Below are positions 46,671 through 59,900 of a DNA stretch of 64,000 nucleotides, piece by piece (position 1 is the stretch's first letter; each line of letters starts with the position of its first letter). The stretch is from positions 22,458,158 through 22,522,157 of the forward strand of contig NC_037597.1 in assembly GCF_003073045.1 (NCBI RefSeq). The letters run 5' to 3'. Both the position numbers and the translations under genes were made by a program. The DNA comes from Pomacea canaliculata. Its lineage: Eukaryota; Mollusca; Gastropoda; Architaenioglossa; Ampullariidae. Below the pieces are notes generated by a model. The model worked only from the letters and a program-made list of their open reading frames with translations. It did no database searches and had not been told where the DNA came from.

Positions 46671-49600
46671 GGTAAGAGAGCCAAAGCCAAGCTGAGTCTC
46701 GATCTTCAAACATTTTACAGTTACTGAAGCAGCAGTGATCTTCGATATCTTAAAAAAAATTTACCCTAGAGCAATGCGATGATATCACGGGCGAAATTCA
46801 AATACATTTATTTGTATGTGGACAGGAACCTAACTTCATGTCTCTAAAGGCTGGTTGAATTTTAAAAGCGACCCTGACCTGCATTAGATTTGATTTAAAA
46901 TGAAGGAAATCTAAGTGTCGTGCGACAGAATTTGTGACTCGTGGAAAATTCGAGGTGCAAGTAACAATGATCTGCCTGGTGTTGTAGGCTAGAGATAAAT
47001 GGACGTGCCTTGAATGTGTACAACAACAGTGGATTAAATCCTCTTCAATGTTCACAATGAGAAGGTCCGATGAAATCAATGAAGTGGTAAGTAATGTTAA
47101 ACATCTATTTGTATTTGTATTTTAGTTATTGCTGACAACACGTGAAATCTGCTTTAATAGAAATGACATTCTGGAAGCTATTTAGGATGTCGATATTTAT
47201 GATATTTTATGGCTTTGCCGAACCTCAAATATTTTCACTAAATATGTTAAGATCATAAAATTTTGGCTCCTCGAAGAAGTGATGATCAATTCTTATTTCA
47301 GACCTTGTAATTATATGTTTACTTAGTAAACGCTTCTGATTCATGCTACTCCCTTCGGAATTTAGCACAGTCTTAGCAAAATCCCCGATGAAATTTGATA
47401 AAGCATTCACCATGGTCAAACGACAATAACAAAGAAAGAAAAGTGTGAATACCGGATGTCAGACATCAATGGATGTCAGGATGAGTGGGTGGCCTGTTCT
47501 CTTATTTTAGACCACACCTGTATCTTGTTAGCGTTCTCGTCATGTCATCGACTCCCTTGTACGCTGTGAAAAAGTTCAGGGTGTGTTCTTTGCTGACACT
47601 GATTGAGGAGGGGTCTCTCTCGGCACAGCTATGTCGACTTCTGACATTGCAGCCTCGGTCAGTGTGTTATGACCTGCTCTTCCGAAAAATCCCTCTCATG
47701 CAGGGATAATTATCTTCTTGGTGAAAACATAAACCTATCTCCTCTTTAACTTCTGTATTCCGATGGCAAAGGGAGATACTGAGGAACACCCTGTTTTTTC
47801 ATGCTTTGAACGCAGTCTATCATCATGGGATTCACTGGGTCTGTCTTTCGGCTTTTGGAGGTATGATGTCCAAACCGAGATGCTCTAGTAAACGGTTAGA
47901 GTGACGGCTCTTCTAACACTATGGACAGCTGTTCTAACTGGGTAAACGTTGTACAGCGCTTTGCGTGCGTGACAGAAGGCTGTTGTTCAACGATCGACTG
48001 GCTGCCGAAGTGTCCAGAAAAATTGCCCTATCACAGAGCTAGCGTTGCGTTTCAGTGTTCACTGTTCAGCAAATCATCTGGTGTTGATGACGACCGCATT
48101 CGATTTTCACCTGTTCACAATAACCGAGAGCTAGGTCTGTTAACACACACACATATCGTGTATAAACTTTGGCATCAAAGTCTGTAATCTCTGTCTCTAA
48201 AACACACACTTTTGCATGTCCAGGACATAGGAATAGGTGTAACGATACGAGAAGAAGCTGTTTAACAATTAAAACACAGTGGATGTATTTCTTTTAATGA
48301 AAACCTGTAAAGCAAGAGATCGTTACTGGTATCACTGCGAGACTCGTTCCAGACATTCTTCACTACTCTTGGTTGGTTGGTTGGTTTTGCGGGCACGAGA
48401 GACCGTTCGGTATATCCACCCATCTGAAAATAATAGACACTGGGTTGGCTTGAAGCTGATTGCCATCTTACCACTCATGTCATTACCGTCTCTGTATTAG
48501 GAATGAGTTACTCTGCCTTTGCGTATTTTTTATAAACTATCTGCGTTTCATTTTTTTCTTGAACTGCTTTAGTTTTTTAAAGGTGCGTAGAGGTATGTTT
48601 TAATCTGTTCCTATTCCATGCTGGTTTGTATGATATGGCAAGATGACTGCGTGATGGCTTCAGCAAGTTTTATTTCAGCACTCGCAGGGTCTATCAAAGG
48701 GCGCTTAGATCATTTGGTGTATCAGAGACATCGATGAAATGTTTTCGCTAGGTATGCATCTTCTCTCCCACGCAGTTTGTCGATTACCTTTTCTCATTCT
48801 GGTTAATCGATTCTCTCCTTCTCACGCTTCTCTGTGTTCATCGTCTCCGAACTGAGCTCATGAAACCTTTATTCGAATTCCGTTCGTCTTCTGTTTCACT
48901 CTGCCCATACTCTGGCACGTAAGAAACTAATATATCTCACAGTGCATGTTTGAGAAATATAATATAAAACAGCGAGGAACTGAGGATTTTACTAAGACAC
49001 GGGATTTGTGAATGGTACAATTTAAAGTGAGGTGAACTTCTGGGACTTCGCTAGCATTGCATTTGTGAACTTCGTTGCAGCTTCAGGTTGGAAAACGTAA
49101 TGTCACTGTTAGTTGGAGGGACAATCAGAACCATGTCGTGTTGTGTTTGAGCGTGTGCTGCCCGCGTGCTGTGGAGTCGTGTCTCAGGTTTGTGCACTGT
49201 ATGGCTGAGCGTGCCTTGACAGTTGCAGGCCATCTCTTGCACCCACCTGTACTATCGAATGTCTTCATGAAAAGAATCATGATGATCCAACAGTGAGTAT
49301 ATCATGATCACTGATGGCATTTTGCAAACCACAGCTAGAAACACGAGTGCGGATTGTCGGGTTGTGTTTCAAAATCTGTTTCTTAGAAAACATTTCAAGT
49401 AAATTTCCATCGAAACAAATTCACGCCTTATGTACCTCAGTCAACTTAGGTGAGTATTCAGTAAACATTATGTTTTTCCCTTTAAAAGCCTTTTTCTCCT
49501 CTGTCACAAAGATACTTTTGTGGATGTACCAAGAGACCGGGAAGCTTGCTTGTGTGGTAAACAGGCGTAGCCACTGGTGGCCACTGGAGATTTTTCAAAG

Positions 49601-50930
49601 GCTGATAGGCGTGCTGTATTTGTTGTTCTGTTAACACAGTAGCCTTAGCTGTGGGGAGTGTTTTTTCCTGGTTGAGTTTGGGTTTGCAGCTGTTTCACGC
49701 CACGTACCAAACATTTTGTGTTATTGTGGAACGAAACGAAAGTACTCTTTTACAACTCACGACTAGACTACAAATACATGTGCAGTCCAGATAAAACGGA
49801 CTATGTTACTGATCGACAAACATATCCCTTCATCAGACTAGTCTACAGGTATATGTTTATATGGAGTCTAGATAGAACGGACTACATTAATTTATTATAG
49901 ATAGGTAGACACACTCTCACGTTAGCTATTCACACGTGCATACTTTATTTAGTTACTTAATTGGTGTTATTTACTGACTCAAGTATCAGTAAGTCCTCTC
50001 GGAGAAAAGACGTTAGTCGTTCAGTTGTTGTTCTCTGTCTTTACAGAAACCAGTGCTCTTCGACGTCACGACGACTTGAAAACGGTGGTCCTTCCTGCTC
50101 GGTACACACCTGTTGAAGTCTTCGCCTGTTGGTGATCAGATGCCATATCATTGATTCAGCCTGACTTTCTTCTCAAGTGAGCTTGGAGACATAACGCCAG
50201 CTGGTGACACACATCCGAGCCTTTTGACGATATAACGGTGTGTGACAAACGAAAAGAAGAATCTGATGTTCGTTGATAAGACTCATGAAACAGTCTCGAA
50301 ACCAAGCTGTCGTTTTCTACTAAAAAAAAAAAAAAAAAATGGAGACATCCGGCACTGAGTGATAACAGAATAAAAAACGTGTTGACGTCTGCAGGTGTGG
50401 TTCTCATTCGCCGTCAGTTTGGGATTAATGGTGCATTTAGTTAGAGCAAGCCGAGGATCTGTTTTCCGACTTACTATCGGAAAATTCAACTTGATCGTTC
50501 ATCTTCAGACTAACCATCTGTCTTCGAGGTGATTGACCGCAGGGCTTAATGGTCGAAGCTTATCTTCCTTGTGTGTGCACTGGCTTGTGGCATTTTATGA
50601 TTGAGGAGAGGGTTGGTCACAGTTTGACTGAAAATCACCTGCTAAACAACCCAGCGGTCTCAACAGAACGTGCTATTGGCTTGCTGAGTCGTTGGGTGCC
50701 CCCAGGCCGGCCAAGAGGTCAACCGTATGTGAAGTTGTTTTGCCTTCGCATTCTCAGGGCATCAACCCATTCCCTGCTGCGTGACCAATAAAATGCAGCT
50801 AGTAGACCGACCTTGACTGATTGCTACTCTCGCGGACCTCCAGGGTACACGAGCTTTACACGCAACTGAATTAAGGTTCAGGGTCGCCGAATATCTTTGT
50901 TTCGTCAAACAAACAAACAAAAAATAGTTC
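46671..50930. other. Spacer upstream of the TMEM179-family gene
   Basis: No domain is recognised in any frame. A (TTGG)n run lies at 48369-48386 and a poly(A) run near 50321. The 50549-50791 frame has no known relative. The gene's promoter and any 5' UTR exon must lie here or further up. Confidence 0.5.
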
Positions 50931-53900
50931 ATGATGGTGGACTTTTCCAAGTTGCTAGAATACGCCAAAAGCTTTTATCTGCAGAGGGCGCTGGGTTACT
51001 GTGTTGTGCTCATCACCAGCTTCTTCGTCATTGTTCCCCTTGGTTTGTTGCAAGTGAGTGAGCTTCCTTGAAAACGTTTCTTCTTTTCTCTAGTACCTTT
51101 TCCTTCTCTCTCTCTCTCGTACTAAGTTCTTCTCCCAGTGTTATGTATCACAACTTTTATTAATTATCCTTTCTTTATCGGACATAAGGAAAGTTTAAAA
51201 AGGAAGAGCAATAATTACGTATAACAATACTATAATTAAATTGGGACGCAAGACGTATTTCAATAGTCTTGAAATGTAATCGAATATTTCACTGCACGTA
51301 AGCTTGTGCATATTCCACGAGGAAGTAGGTGGCTGTTGCCTGTTACACATGAATACTGGGTTTCGTCACGCCATGAACACTGTCCTTATTGCACTAGCGC
51401 GCGCTTTAAGGCATCGACATTTGCTGCAAAGCGATATCTACCACGTACAATCCCTGGTCCGGAGGTGAAGGTTCAAACCTTCACGCATGCCTACACTTTG
51501 CCTCATTAATATTGCTAATGTCCTTTCGTTGCCCTCGTTGTAAAAGGTGCGCACTCGACAAGGCCATACTGTCAGCCCTTAAGCCCGCAATGTACAAATG
51601 TCTTCCCCATGCACACGGTCTCAGCAACACACGCTACACTAGCGCTATATCTGAGCATTGCCGGTTCTAGGGTACCCACCCTTGTCACCCACTTCCTCCA
51701 TAGGATAATGTTACGAGTATTAATTCAAGCCTAGATATGTTATTTAAATTTTCATTTGAGAAACAATGCCTAAGCCTAAACGTTTTATTTCAAAATGTAG
51801 AGAAATGGGTAGTAGATATATGTACCAGAAGGATTTTTTCCCCTAGTATCATTCGCTGCTTTTAAAAGTCCCACAGGTCATCTCTAGGGCCCTTTCAGCA
51901 TGGACGTATATCTCTGGATTGTTTGCAGGCGAATTCCTCCTCTTCTCCTCCCCCTCCCCCCGCGATAACTAGAACTAGGCCAAAGCACATATTCGCTTCC
52001 GGGTTATCAACATTAAGAAGAAGAGCGTACGATGCGAAATCTCGTGTTGACGGAAATACAAAAACTAAAGCTTTATGATCTGTTGTGTTTTCAGTTTCTT
52101 GCCTTTCTAAGTCGTTGGATGTGGAGGTTGAGGACTTTTACCAAAAATGAAAGAAAGAAAAAGTACCTTTCTTTACACACTCCTTGTGAACACATGGAAA
52201 ACAGGAGGAATAAGGCAGGGAAGGCAATATCTGGATAAGACTAAAGATAAAGACAGTAGTTTCTATCTTTTATGACATCAACTCTTTATAGTCTTTATAG
52301 CAGTAATTCAAAGGGTGAGATGCAGACTACAGTTCCCATCTTTGACGGTAACAGAAGTCTTTATAGTAGTCGTTTGCGGCTTTCACATCTGCCGATCTCA
52401 TTACTAAAATTGTGTCTGATATCTTGCCAGAGGATATTTATAACATATTTCGTAACAAAACAGTTTATAGTTTAAGGAAGGATTTTGTAATGTTTCGTTT
52501 TATCACAGATTAGTAAGAATGTATGTCTAAACACAACGTACTGTTGATTGAAGGCGACATATTTCTGCCATTTGTCGTTTTCTGGGTATCGATTCTGTTC
52601 AGTCAGCTCGTCAGGTCACGTGTTTCGTGTCGTGGGGCCTCGTATTGTTAATTCATTGCACACACTCCACTAGTTCTTTGCCTTTCTAGTGCTTCCTGAT
52701 TATCAAGTTTATTTAGAACGTGCAATAAATCTTGACAGTTTTCTTTTCTTCCGGGATAACTCACGACCTTTTTTTTAAAGGAATATAAAATGTCTATTTC
52801 TAGTAACTGCTAAGCTTAGATCCTGTTTGCCCGAGCTTGACCGTGGGTAGCAGTTTGAAATAACCTTAGATTGCGGTCTGTGGCTATTCGAATCATCTGT
52901 GTGTGTCTGAGTGTATGAAATACGCAAACAATGATTACTGTGGCGTTTAAATATTTTTTTAACCTTCAAGATTGAGGAGTTCAAGCATTTTTGGTCGTCA
53001 GTTACTTGAGTGTTTTTCACGAAATGATGGCATCATTAGCTTTGACTTCTTCAGAGTAGATTTATGACCTAACTCTGCTACATCTAGCACAGCAAAACAA
53101 TTGCTAAGAGAACAGCTTTTAAAATAAAGGCGTACCAGGAAAATGACGAAAGGAAAATGGAAAGTGATTTTGCACCCAAATTTACCAATATGATTTTTCT
53201 CTTGAAAGAAATATTGTAGAAGATTCTATTGTGAACAGACTTTATTCTGACAGCCAGTGAACAACATTGAAGAGTTACTGTTCATTCTGCGCTGCTGAAA
53301 ATCTATAAATATCGTCAATAGAAGAGAGCCTGTCTTTAGATGCTGAACTTTGCCCAGTGCATTGAGTGCACCTAATTCCCCCGTTTCTCGGTTTAAATTA
53401 AAGTACTCACCACTAATCACTACAGTGTCACGAAACACGTCTCCAGCCTTCAACACGAAACACGTCTCCAGACTTCAACACACAAATAACTAAACTGTTG
53501 CACGCAGCAGCGGGGAAACCACGTTCCTTCTGTTTACAGAAGGTTGATCCACACTTCCTTTTTGTCCGACTGACCCCTCCTGCCCTTCCCCCACAAAATA
53601 ACTAAACCAGTTCTGTGTTCGACTTGCGGCTTAGACTTGGCTGCTGTCCCAGCTCCCTGCCCCTAACTGGCCATGTGTGCATTGTCATGCTAATTATACA
53701 AGGAGATACAGTAATATGTGCTTACTTTGTGGCTGCTTGCTTCAAGCTTTAATTACCAAGAATTTCTCTCTATGCGTGTATGTGTGTGTGTGGATGTGTG
53801 TGACAATATGTTTCCAAGGAGGATAAAAAGACATGAGTTTTAACGCAGCGACAGTTTCCACGAATGTGCAAAGTGTAACGAAGGGAAGCACACACACACA

Positions 53901-56900
53901 CAAAGAAAATCTTTAAGGCCACTGACTAGCAGAACAAAACTAACCTTTAAGCGCCAGAAAGGAAAAACGGATGTTTTAGAAATTTTGTCAGATGTTGAGG
54001 TTTCCATCTTTTTTCATCAGAAACGATAATTTACAGCAAATGTTGTAGCCTTTTCTTTTGTCTGTTTTTTTTTTTTTTCTTAAATAAGTGGCCGTCTCTA
54101 CAGGTGTCACATTGACATAGATGTTATTATCCTGTTGAGTGAAGTTGGATTCTTTCCCCACCAGCTACCTTTAGTGATGATGACATCGAAGATATTTTAA
54201 CAGGGACTTCGATTCTCCGTTTAGTCAGTTAAACGAAATTTAAATCGTTATCAACAGTTTCAAAACAAAAATTTCTGCTCGAATTCCACGGTCCAAAGAC
54301 GGTGTAACAATCCAATTCCGAAGAGCAAGCAGTTTAAAACAGTGTTAAATTTTGACAAGCTCGCAGGAAAATAAAGGAAAATACATCTTGTATATAGAGT
54401 TGTGTAGGCTGATTCAAAACTAAAAATTTGTTTTGCATCGTTTACTTTGCAGGCACATATAAGAGAAACCTTGATATATATTCCTTCTGTTCTAAATATT
54501 TTTGTCCTGTTTTAACATTCATGTTGGCAGCTCTCCAATTTTCAGATTTATTGTCGCTGGCTACCCTAATCCCCAATTAAAGCAGTAAGATGTCTAGGTT
54601 TTCCCCTAACACACCACCAGTGAGTCATTTGGAGTCGTATTTCTTTTTAACCTTTGGGCTGGAGGGCATACTGATGGATTATCTTGTGTCTTAAGAAGAA
54701 AAACTTCAAAACGACAATTGAAGTTTTTGTCTCGGTGGTTTGTCCTTGTTAGTCGACACGAGGACTCGAAACCCCAGACATGAGAGTGCCTGTAGTGGTC
54801 CTCAACTGGTGAAAGATACTAATCAGAACTACATTCTTATCACATCGTCATAGCTTGAATTGCGATAAGCGATGACGAGCATGTGGCGATATTTGTAGAG
54901 GGGGGGGTGGGATGTTGCCGGCCATACGTGGGACAAATTTCCGTTTTGACATGTCCTTTTATTTCTTTACCACACTTCTTCATTCATGTGCCCACTAGCG
55001 TGCGCAGTCTTTATATTCTACACCAAGCATTTTAATCTTAAGGTCACTAGATCATCTTCCGTCTTCTTTTATACTTTGACTTTTGAGATTTGTCAGCTTC
55101 CGGTTTGTTCACATTTCAGACAGCCGGACAGTTTCGTTGTTCTGTCGGCTGTAAGACAAAGAATAGCAACTGCCAGCACACTCAGTAGCAGCTGCAAGCA
55201 ACCGCGAACGAAACTGTCAGTGACCAGACGGTTCGCAACTGGCTTTTGAGAGCAATCTTTGGTCAAGGCGACCAGCTGTCCACTCTATCCTGACACCTAC
55301 ACCGCGCTGGTCGTCTTGCATGAGAAGGAAGCCATCTGGCATGGACAAGGCAACAGTGAGCTGCAGTCCTCTTCATTGATGAATCTTGCGTTGTCAGATC
55401 CTTTCACGATGGACGAATCCGAGTCAGAAGACAAGGAAAGCGTTACCACGATCCCACTGTGGTGGAGCGTGATCGCTGTGGTGGGGGATCCATCATGGTA
55501 TTGGGTGGGATGAAAACGGTCTCTACCTGGAGCAAGGCAACCTGAAAGGCGTGGCATACAGAGATACAATTTTACAGCACTGCAAGTCATTGGAACAGGC
55601 GCCGTTCTTCAGGACGACAACGCGAGACCGCACTGGGACAGAGTCATTTATCACTTCCTGCAGCAGTACCAAGTCATCCGCCGGACTGGCCATCCTGTTT
55701 CCCAGATCTGAATCCCACTATTTGTAGGATATCCTGGACCAGCGACTTAGAGCCAACCACCCACCCACCCACCCACCCCACTAATTAGTTTACCACAATC
55801 AGCTGTACCAGTTTCTTTAGTGAGAGTGGCTTGCAGTTACTGAAAGGACTCTGAGAACATTGGTTCAGTCCTCGAGATGCATTCAGGCCAATGGTGGACG
55901 CACACGACATTGACTTGCTTTTGCTCCGATATCACTTTTCTGAATTGTGAATACATGAAAGTTCTTCCACCAAGAGATGATTTCGAACTATAAAGAGAAA
56001 TGGAAGAGGGAGAAACCGGAGTATCCAGAGAAAGCCCCCAACACCAACCTTGCAAACCGTGACATCTAGTCGCAAAAAGGTCGGAGGATGGGGAGAAGGA
56101 CTGCCACAAGCAGGAGTCGACAACTCAGCCTTTGCATGGCATGCATTCACATGAAAGACAGAGAAACCCAATCTTATTTTTCTGTCTCGCACCTGATTGT
56201 CGAAATGTTTTTAAAATCTCGACCTCTTGACTTTCTCGACTTTAGAGCTGATGGCCAAACATAAACTTAGGATGTACATGCTGCTTTGCACAAACGCGTC
56301 TCGAGTTTAGGTACTTGGTCTTGCTTCCATCCAGAGGTAATTACATATTTTCTTGCAAATGTGAAAATACAATAACATAAATCAGCAGTGCTTAATTAAA
56401 CTTGCCTCACATGTCTCACTCAGTTTCTTTGGAGGCTTTATGTTGTCTACACCTTACAGACGTTTGAAAGGCACTAATAACAAGAAATATAAATTACAAC
56501 ACGTGATGCCCCTGACTCCGTAGTTAGCACAATACATTTTTATAGCCATGTATTTATCCTGACGCAGGTGACAAAGAGTTCAGCGAAGATTTTTTTTAAA
56601 CCTCTTTTAAAAGTCGGGTTTGTGTAAATATATCTCTATGTCCTCGTCTGGATTCTTTCACCCTTTGAGATGGACGCTGACATCACTATTCGACGCTGCA
56701 ATCTGAACATGAAAAAAGATGGATGGTTGGGAGAGAGGAACAACAATTTGCATCTCGTGAAGGTGCATGCTGTAAATAAGTGGAAAATAAACTAAGATCA
56801 TCACAAGGCTTTAAGGATGGGAGTGGGAGAACTTGTTTGCGCTGTTTTATTGCTGCCGTTTTATTCTGGGCATTTAAAAGTTTTTTTCCACTGTAGTAAA

Positions 56901-59900
56901 CTGTACTCGTACATCAGTAAGATAAAGAAGTAGTTTCAGGTATTTCCGTAAGATTTGAAATGACCACGTGCATCCATTTTTCCACCGCATCATAACCAGT
57001 GTCTGCTTACCTCCATTTATCAAGGATGGCAGAGGTATACACGCGCATTTAAGTCTTTTACTGCTCAAAGCAGCTGAGGTGAGCTAACAATACATGACAA
57101 CATTTTAAGGATATGGAAAGCTAAAGCAAACACAAAGCCGAGTGTGTTTTTCCCTTTCTTTTTGTTTTATAAACCACCGACACAAGCTTTGCAACAAATG
57201 CCATGGTGGGTGTGGTTTTGCTGGTTACGAAACTAGATAAAATAACTTCTGCATAACTTAGGAGACGAACAAAGGACAAGGTGAAGCGTAAGTTTAAAGT
57301 CATCGTATTGTACTGTTGAACCAGAGCACATGCAGCAGGCTATCCCCAGGCCTGTGGTGATGATGGTAGGGGGTACAGGGCGTGGTGTTATCACTGGTGG
57401 CGATGAGTAGGCTTGTCTCGGAGATTGCAGAAGTTTCGAAATGTCATCTGATAAATGTTTCAGCGAAAGATACCTAGTACGTGGAAACGGTCTTGGGAAG
57501 AGATGATATAACTGTGATCGTGGAATTATGGGACAGGCTGATGCAAATTTGTACCTTCACAGCTGAAGAATCCATTAGAAGGTACTAGACCCGGGAGCAT
57601 TATAGGTTTCCAGTCCTACTTATGGGGTGAACTTTTGGTTTTGTGTGCCATCTTCTACTTATTTCCTTTTCACTCTTTCTTTCTCTTTGGCGGTCCGAAG
57701 GTTTGGGCGTTCAAAGATTAGTAACCTTGAGCGTGATTAAAGTTCATGAAGATACTATTTAACCAGCAGGAGAACACAATAGTCTTTTTCTTTGAAAACC
57801 CCAAAATTTCGTAATTATAACTCATTGCGCTATCACACCCGACTCATACACATATCATACAAGCATCATTAACATCCCAAACTCTTCAAGAAAAAGAAAC
57901 TTACATTATTGATCAGCCAGATAGAAGAGACGGGTTTTTATTTCTTGTCTTTAAGGCAACAAGTTTTACAGACTGGCCGCAAGAAAATTTTAAACAGATA
58001 AATAGGGAAGCTCAAACTTTGTCGACCAAAGTATGTAAGTCTCCTTTCAGCGGCTACAAACAGCTTATCACCTGATGTGTGAGAGTGCATGATGGATGGC
58101 AGAGAGCGGTAAGGCAAGGAGATTCGTCATCTGATTAACGATATGCAAACACAGCCAACTTTTATTAGGGTTGAACCTGACTGGAAGGCAGTCAACCTGT
58201 TTGAAAAAGAATTTGACATGGCCGCGCCGTGCCACCGCGCGCGCGTGTGTGTACAGACACTAAAGAAATATTAGTTTTGGGTAGACTCTCTGCCAAACAT
58301 TCAAGAGTGGAGAATAAATATGCAAAAAATTTCGCTTGCACAAATCATTCCGCTAATCATTTTACAAAGCTGCTTTGTTTTTAACATACCTGATCAAAAG
58401 CTTTAATATTAGTGCAGAATTCTAAACGTTTACGGTTGCAAAGATCACTGCACGTGCGCAGGACGTCTATCATGAGGTGGACCTTATCAGGTCGGGGTTT
58501 TTTTTCGCTTTTGTTGTGAACAAACAAAGACTTGTTTCTTACTTGAAGACCCAGTGCAGGCAGCACACGTTCAGTAGTACATTTCAGCTTCGTTAAAATG
58601 CAGACGCACGAGGTGCCCTAAGGGCAAGTGACTCGTACCTGCGGGAATGTGCGTGCGACCCTTTCAAATGACGGTCGTTTGCATGTCACCCTGTTAAGGT
58701 CACAGCCTGTCACACAGCATTTGTGTCGCAAACAGGACCGTTTGCGCGTGACACTCCTGGTCGTCACTGTCACGTCTTTAGGGAGTGAGCAACAAGGGTG
58801 TCACGTACTGTTCTATGTGTGACGTATGATGTATGTGGTAGTCTGACTCTTGAAATATGCATCTTTATCAATAATAAACAATGTAAACTGTAATGACTGT
58901 CTTTTTCCAGATCATTCTAGTAAGACTGTGAATATAATAACGCATTTGTAATGCCATGTGTGTCTCAGAAATGAAAATATGGTTTGTGAGATAAAGGATT
59001 CCACAGACTCAATCCACAAACACTAGACTAGAGAATAAAACTATTTTCTGAATATTTTTCAGTAACTCTTAATGCATTTGTTTTATAATTTCAGACGAAA
59101 TTCAACAAGAACTGTGTCTTGTACTCTGATGTGGTGTACGAACATTACAACGAAACAAACGACAATAATGTGTACTTCCGGATCCGGTTTGGCGCCAGTT
59201 CAGTTTGCAACTACAACCTCGCTGTGACAGCCATATTTTCCATCATCTACTCATCCGCTATGATAGCTGGATACATCTTCATCTATTTCAGAGATAAGGG
59301 TGACAAGAAGTAAGATTCTAAAGTAGCATTGCAAAATCATGTTGTAATTATCAATTAAAGCTCATGTGAGCAAAACCTTTGTACAGAACGACACTGCCAA
59401 CGACACTTCTTCATTGCGAGTGGCTAGTGCCTAATGCGCTTATCACTGGATATAAGGTTGTCACTTTGAGACTCAATCAGGACAATTACTGGACAGCATC
59501 CTCAGTCCCACCCAGCACTTATTGTACCTATGGTTTCTCACAGAAGTAAAATCTGCCATGCCCTCGCTCTTGCGCTCACTGGGCTGCGGGATCTTTACCG
59601 TAACAGCTTGATAAATCCCTCGGGGTAATGATGCAAAAAACCACCAACAATATCTCATTTCTAGTCACAATGGCAATGAACCAGACAACAACGCTCTACA
59701 TTATAGATACATTTATCATTATCGCCATACCTCTCATTATCGATGCATCTGTCATTCGTGGAAAGATGACCACGAGATTGCGTGCACAGTAAATTACCTG
59801 GCGACAAGACTGCGCGGAGAGGAGTAATCACATTAAATCACTCAATCTGCTCTCGTCTTATTCACCCACACGCATAGGTAACCACACACAAACGGTGCTA

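Larger units (their letters stand above)
51054..59094. other. TMEM179-family intron 1 (8 kb)
   Basis: It holds a dead Tc1-like transposon (55127-55915), a copy of repeat family B (55995-56100), a 25 bp tandem duplication (53429-53478), a (CCCA)n run (55756-55779) and a GTCAC-rich patch (58590-58830). No nested gene was recognised. Confidence 0.65.

Noticed and set aside
50549-50791. Plus-strand frame of 80 codons upstream of the TMEM179-family gene
   Set aside because: No recognised relative and no link by phase to the next exon, which is preceded by an in-frame stop.
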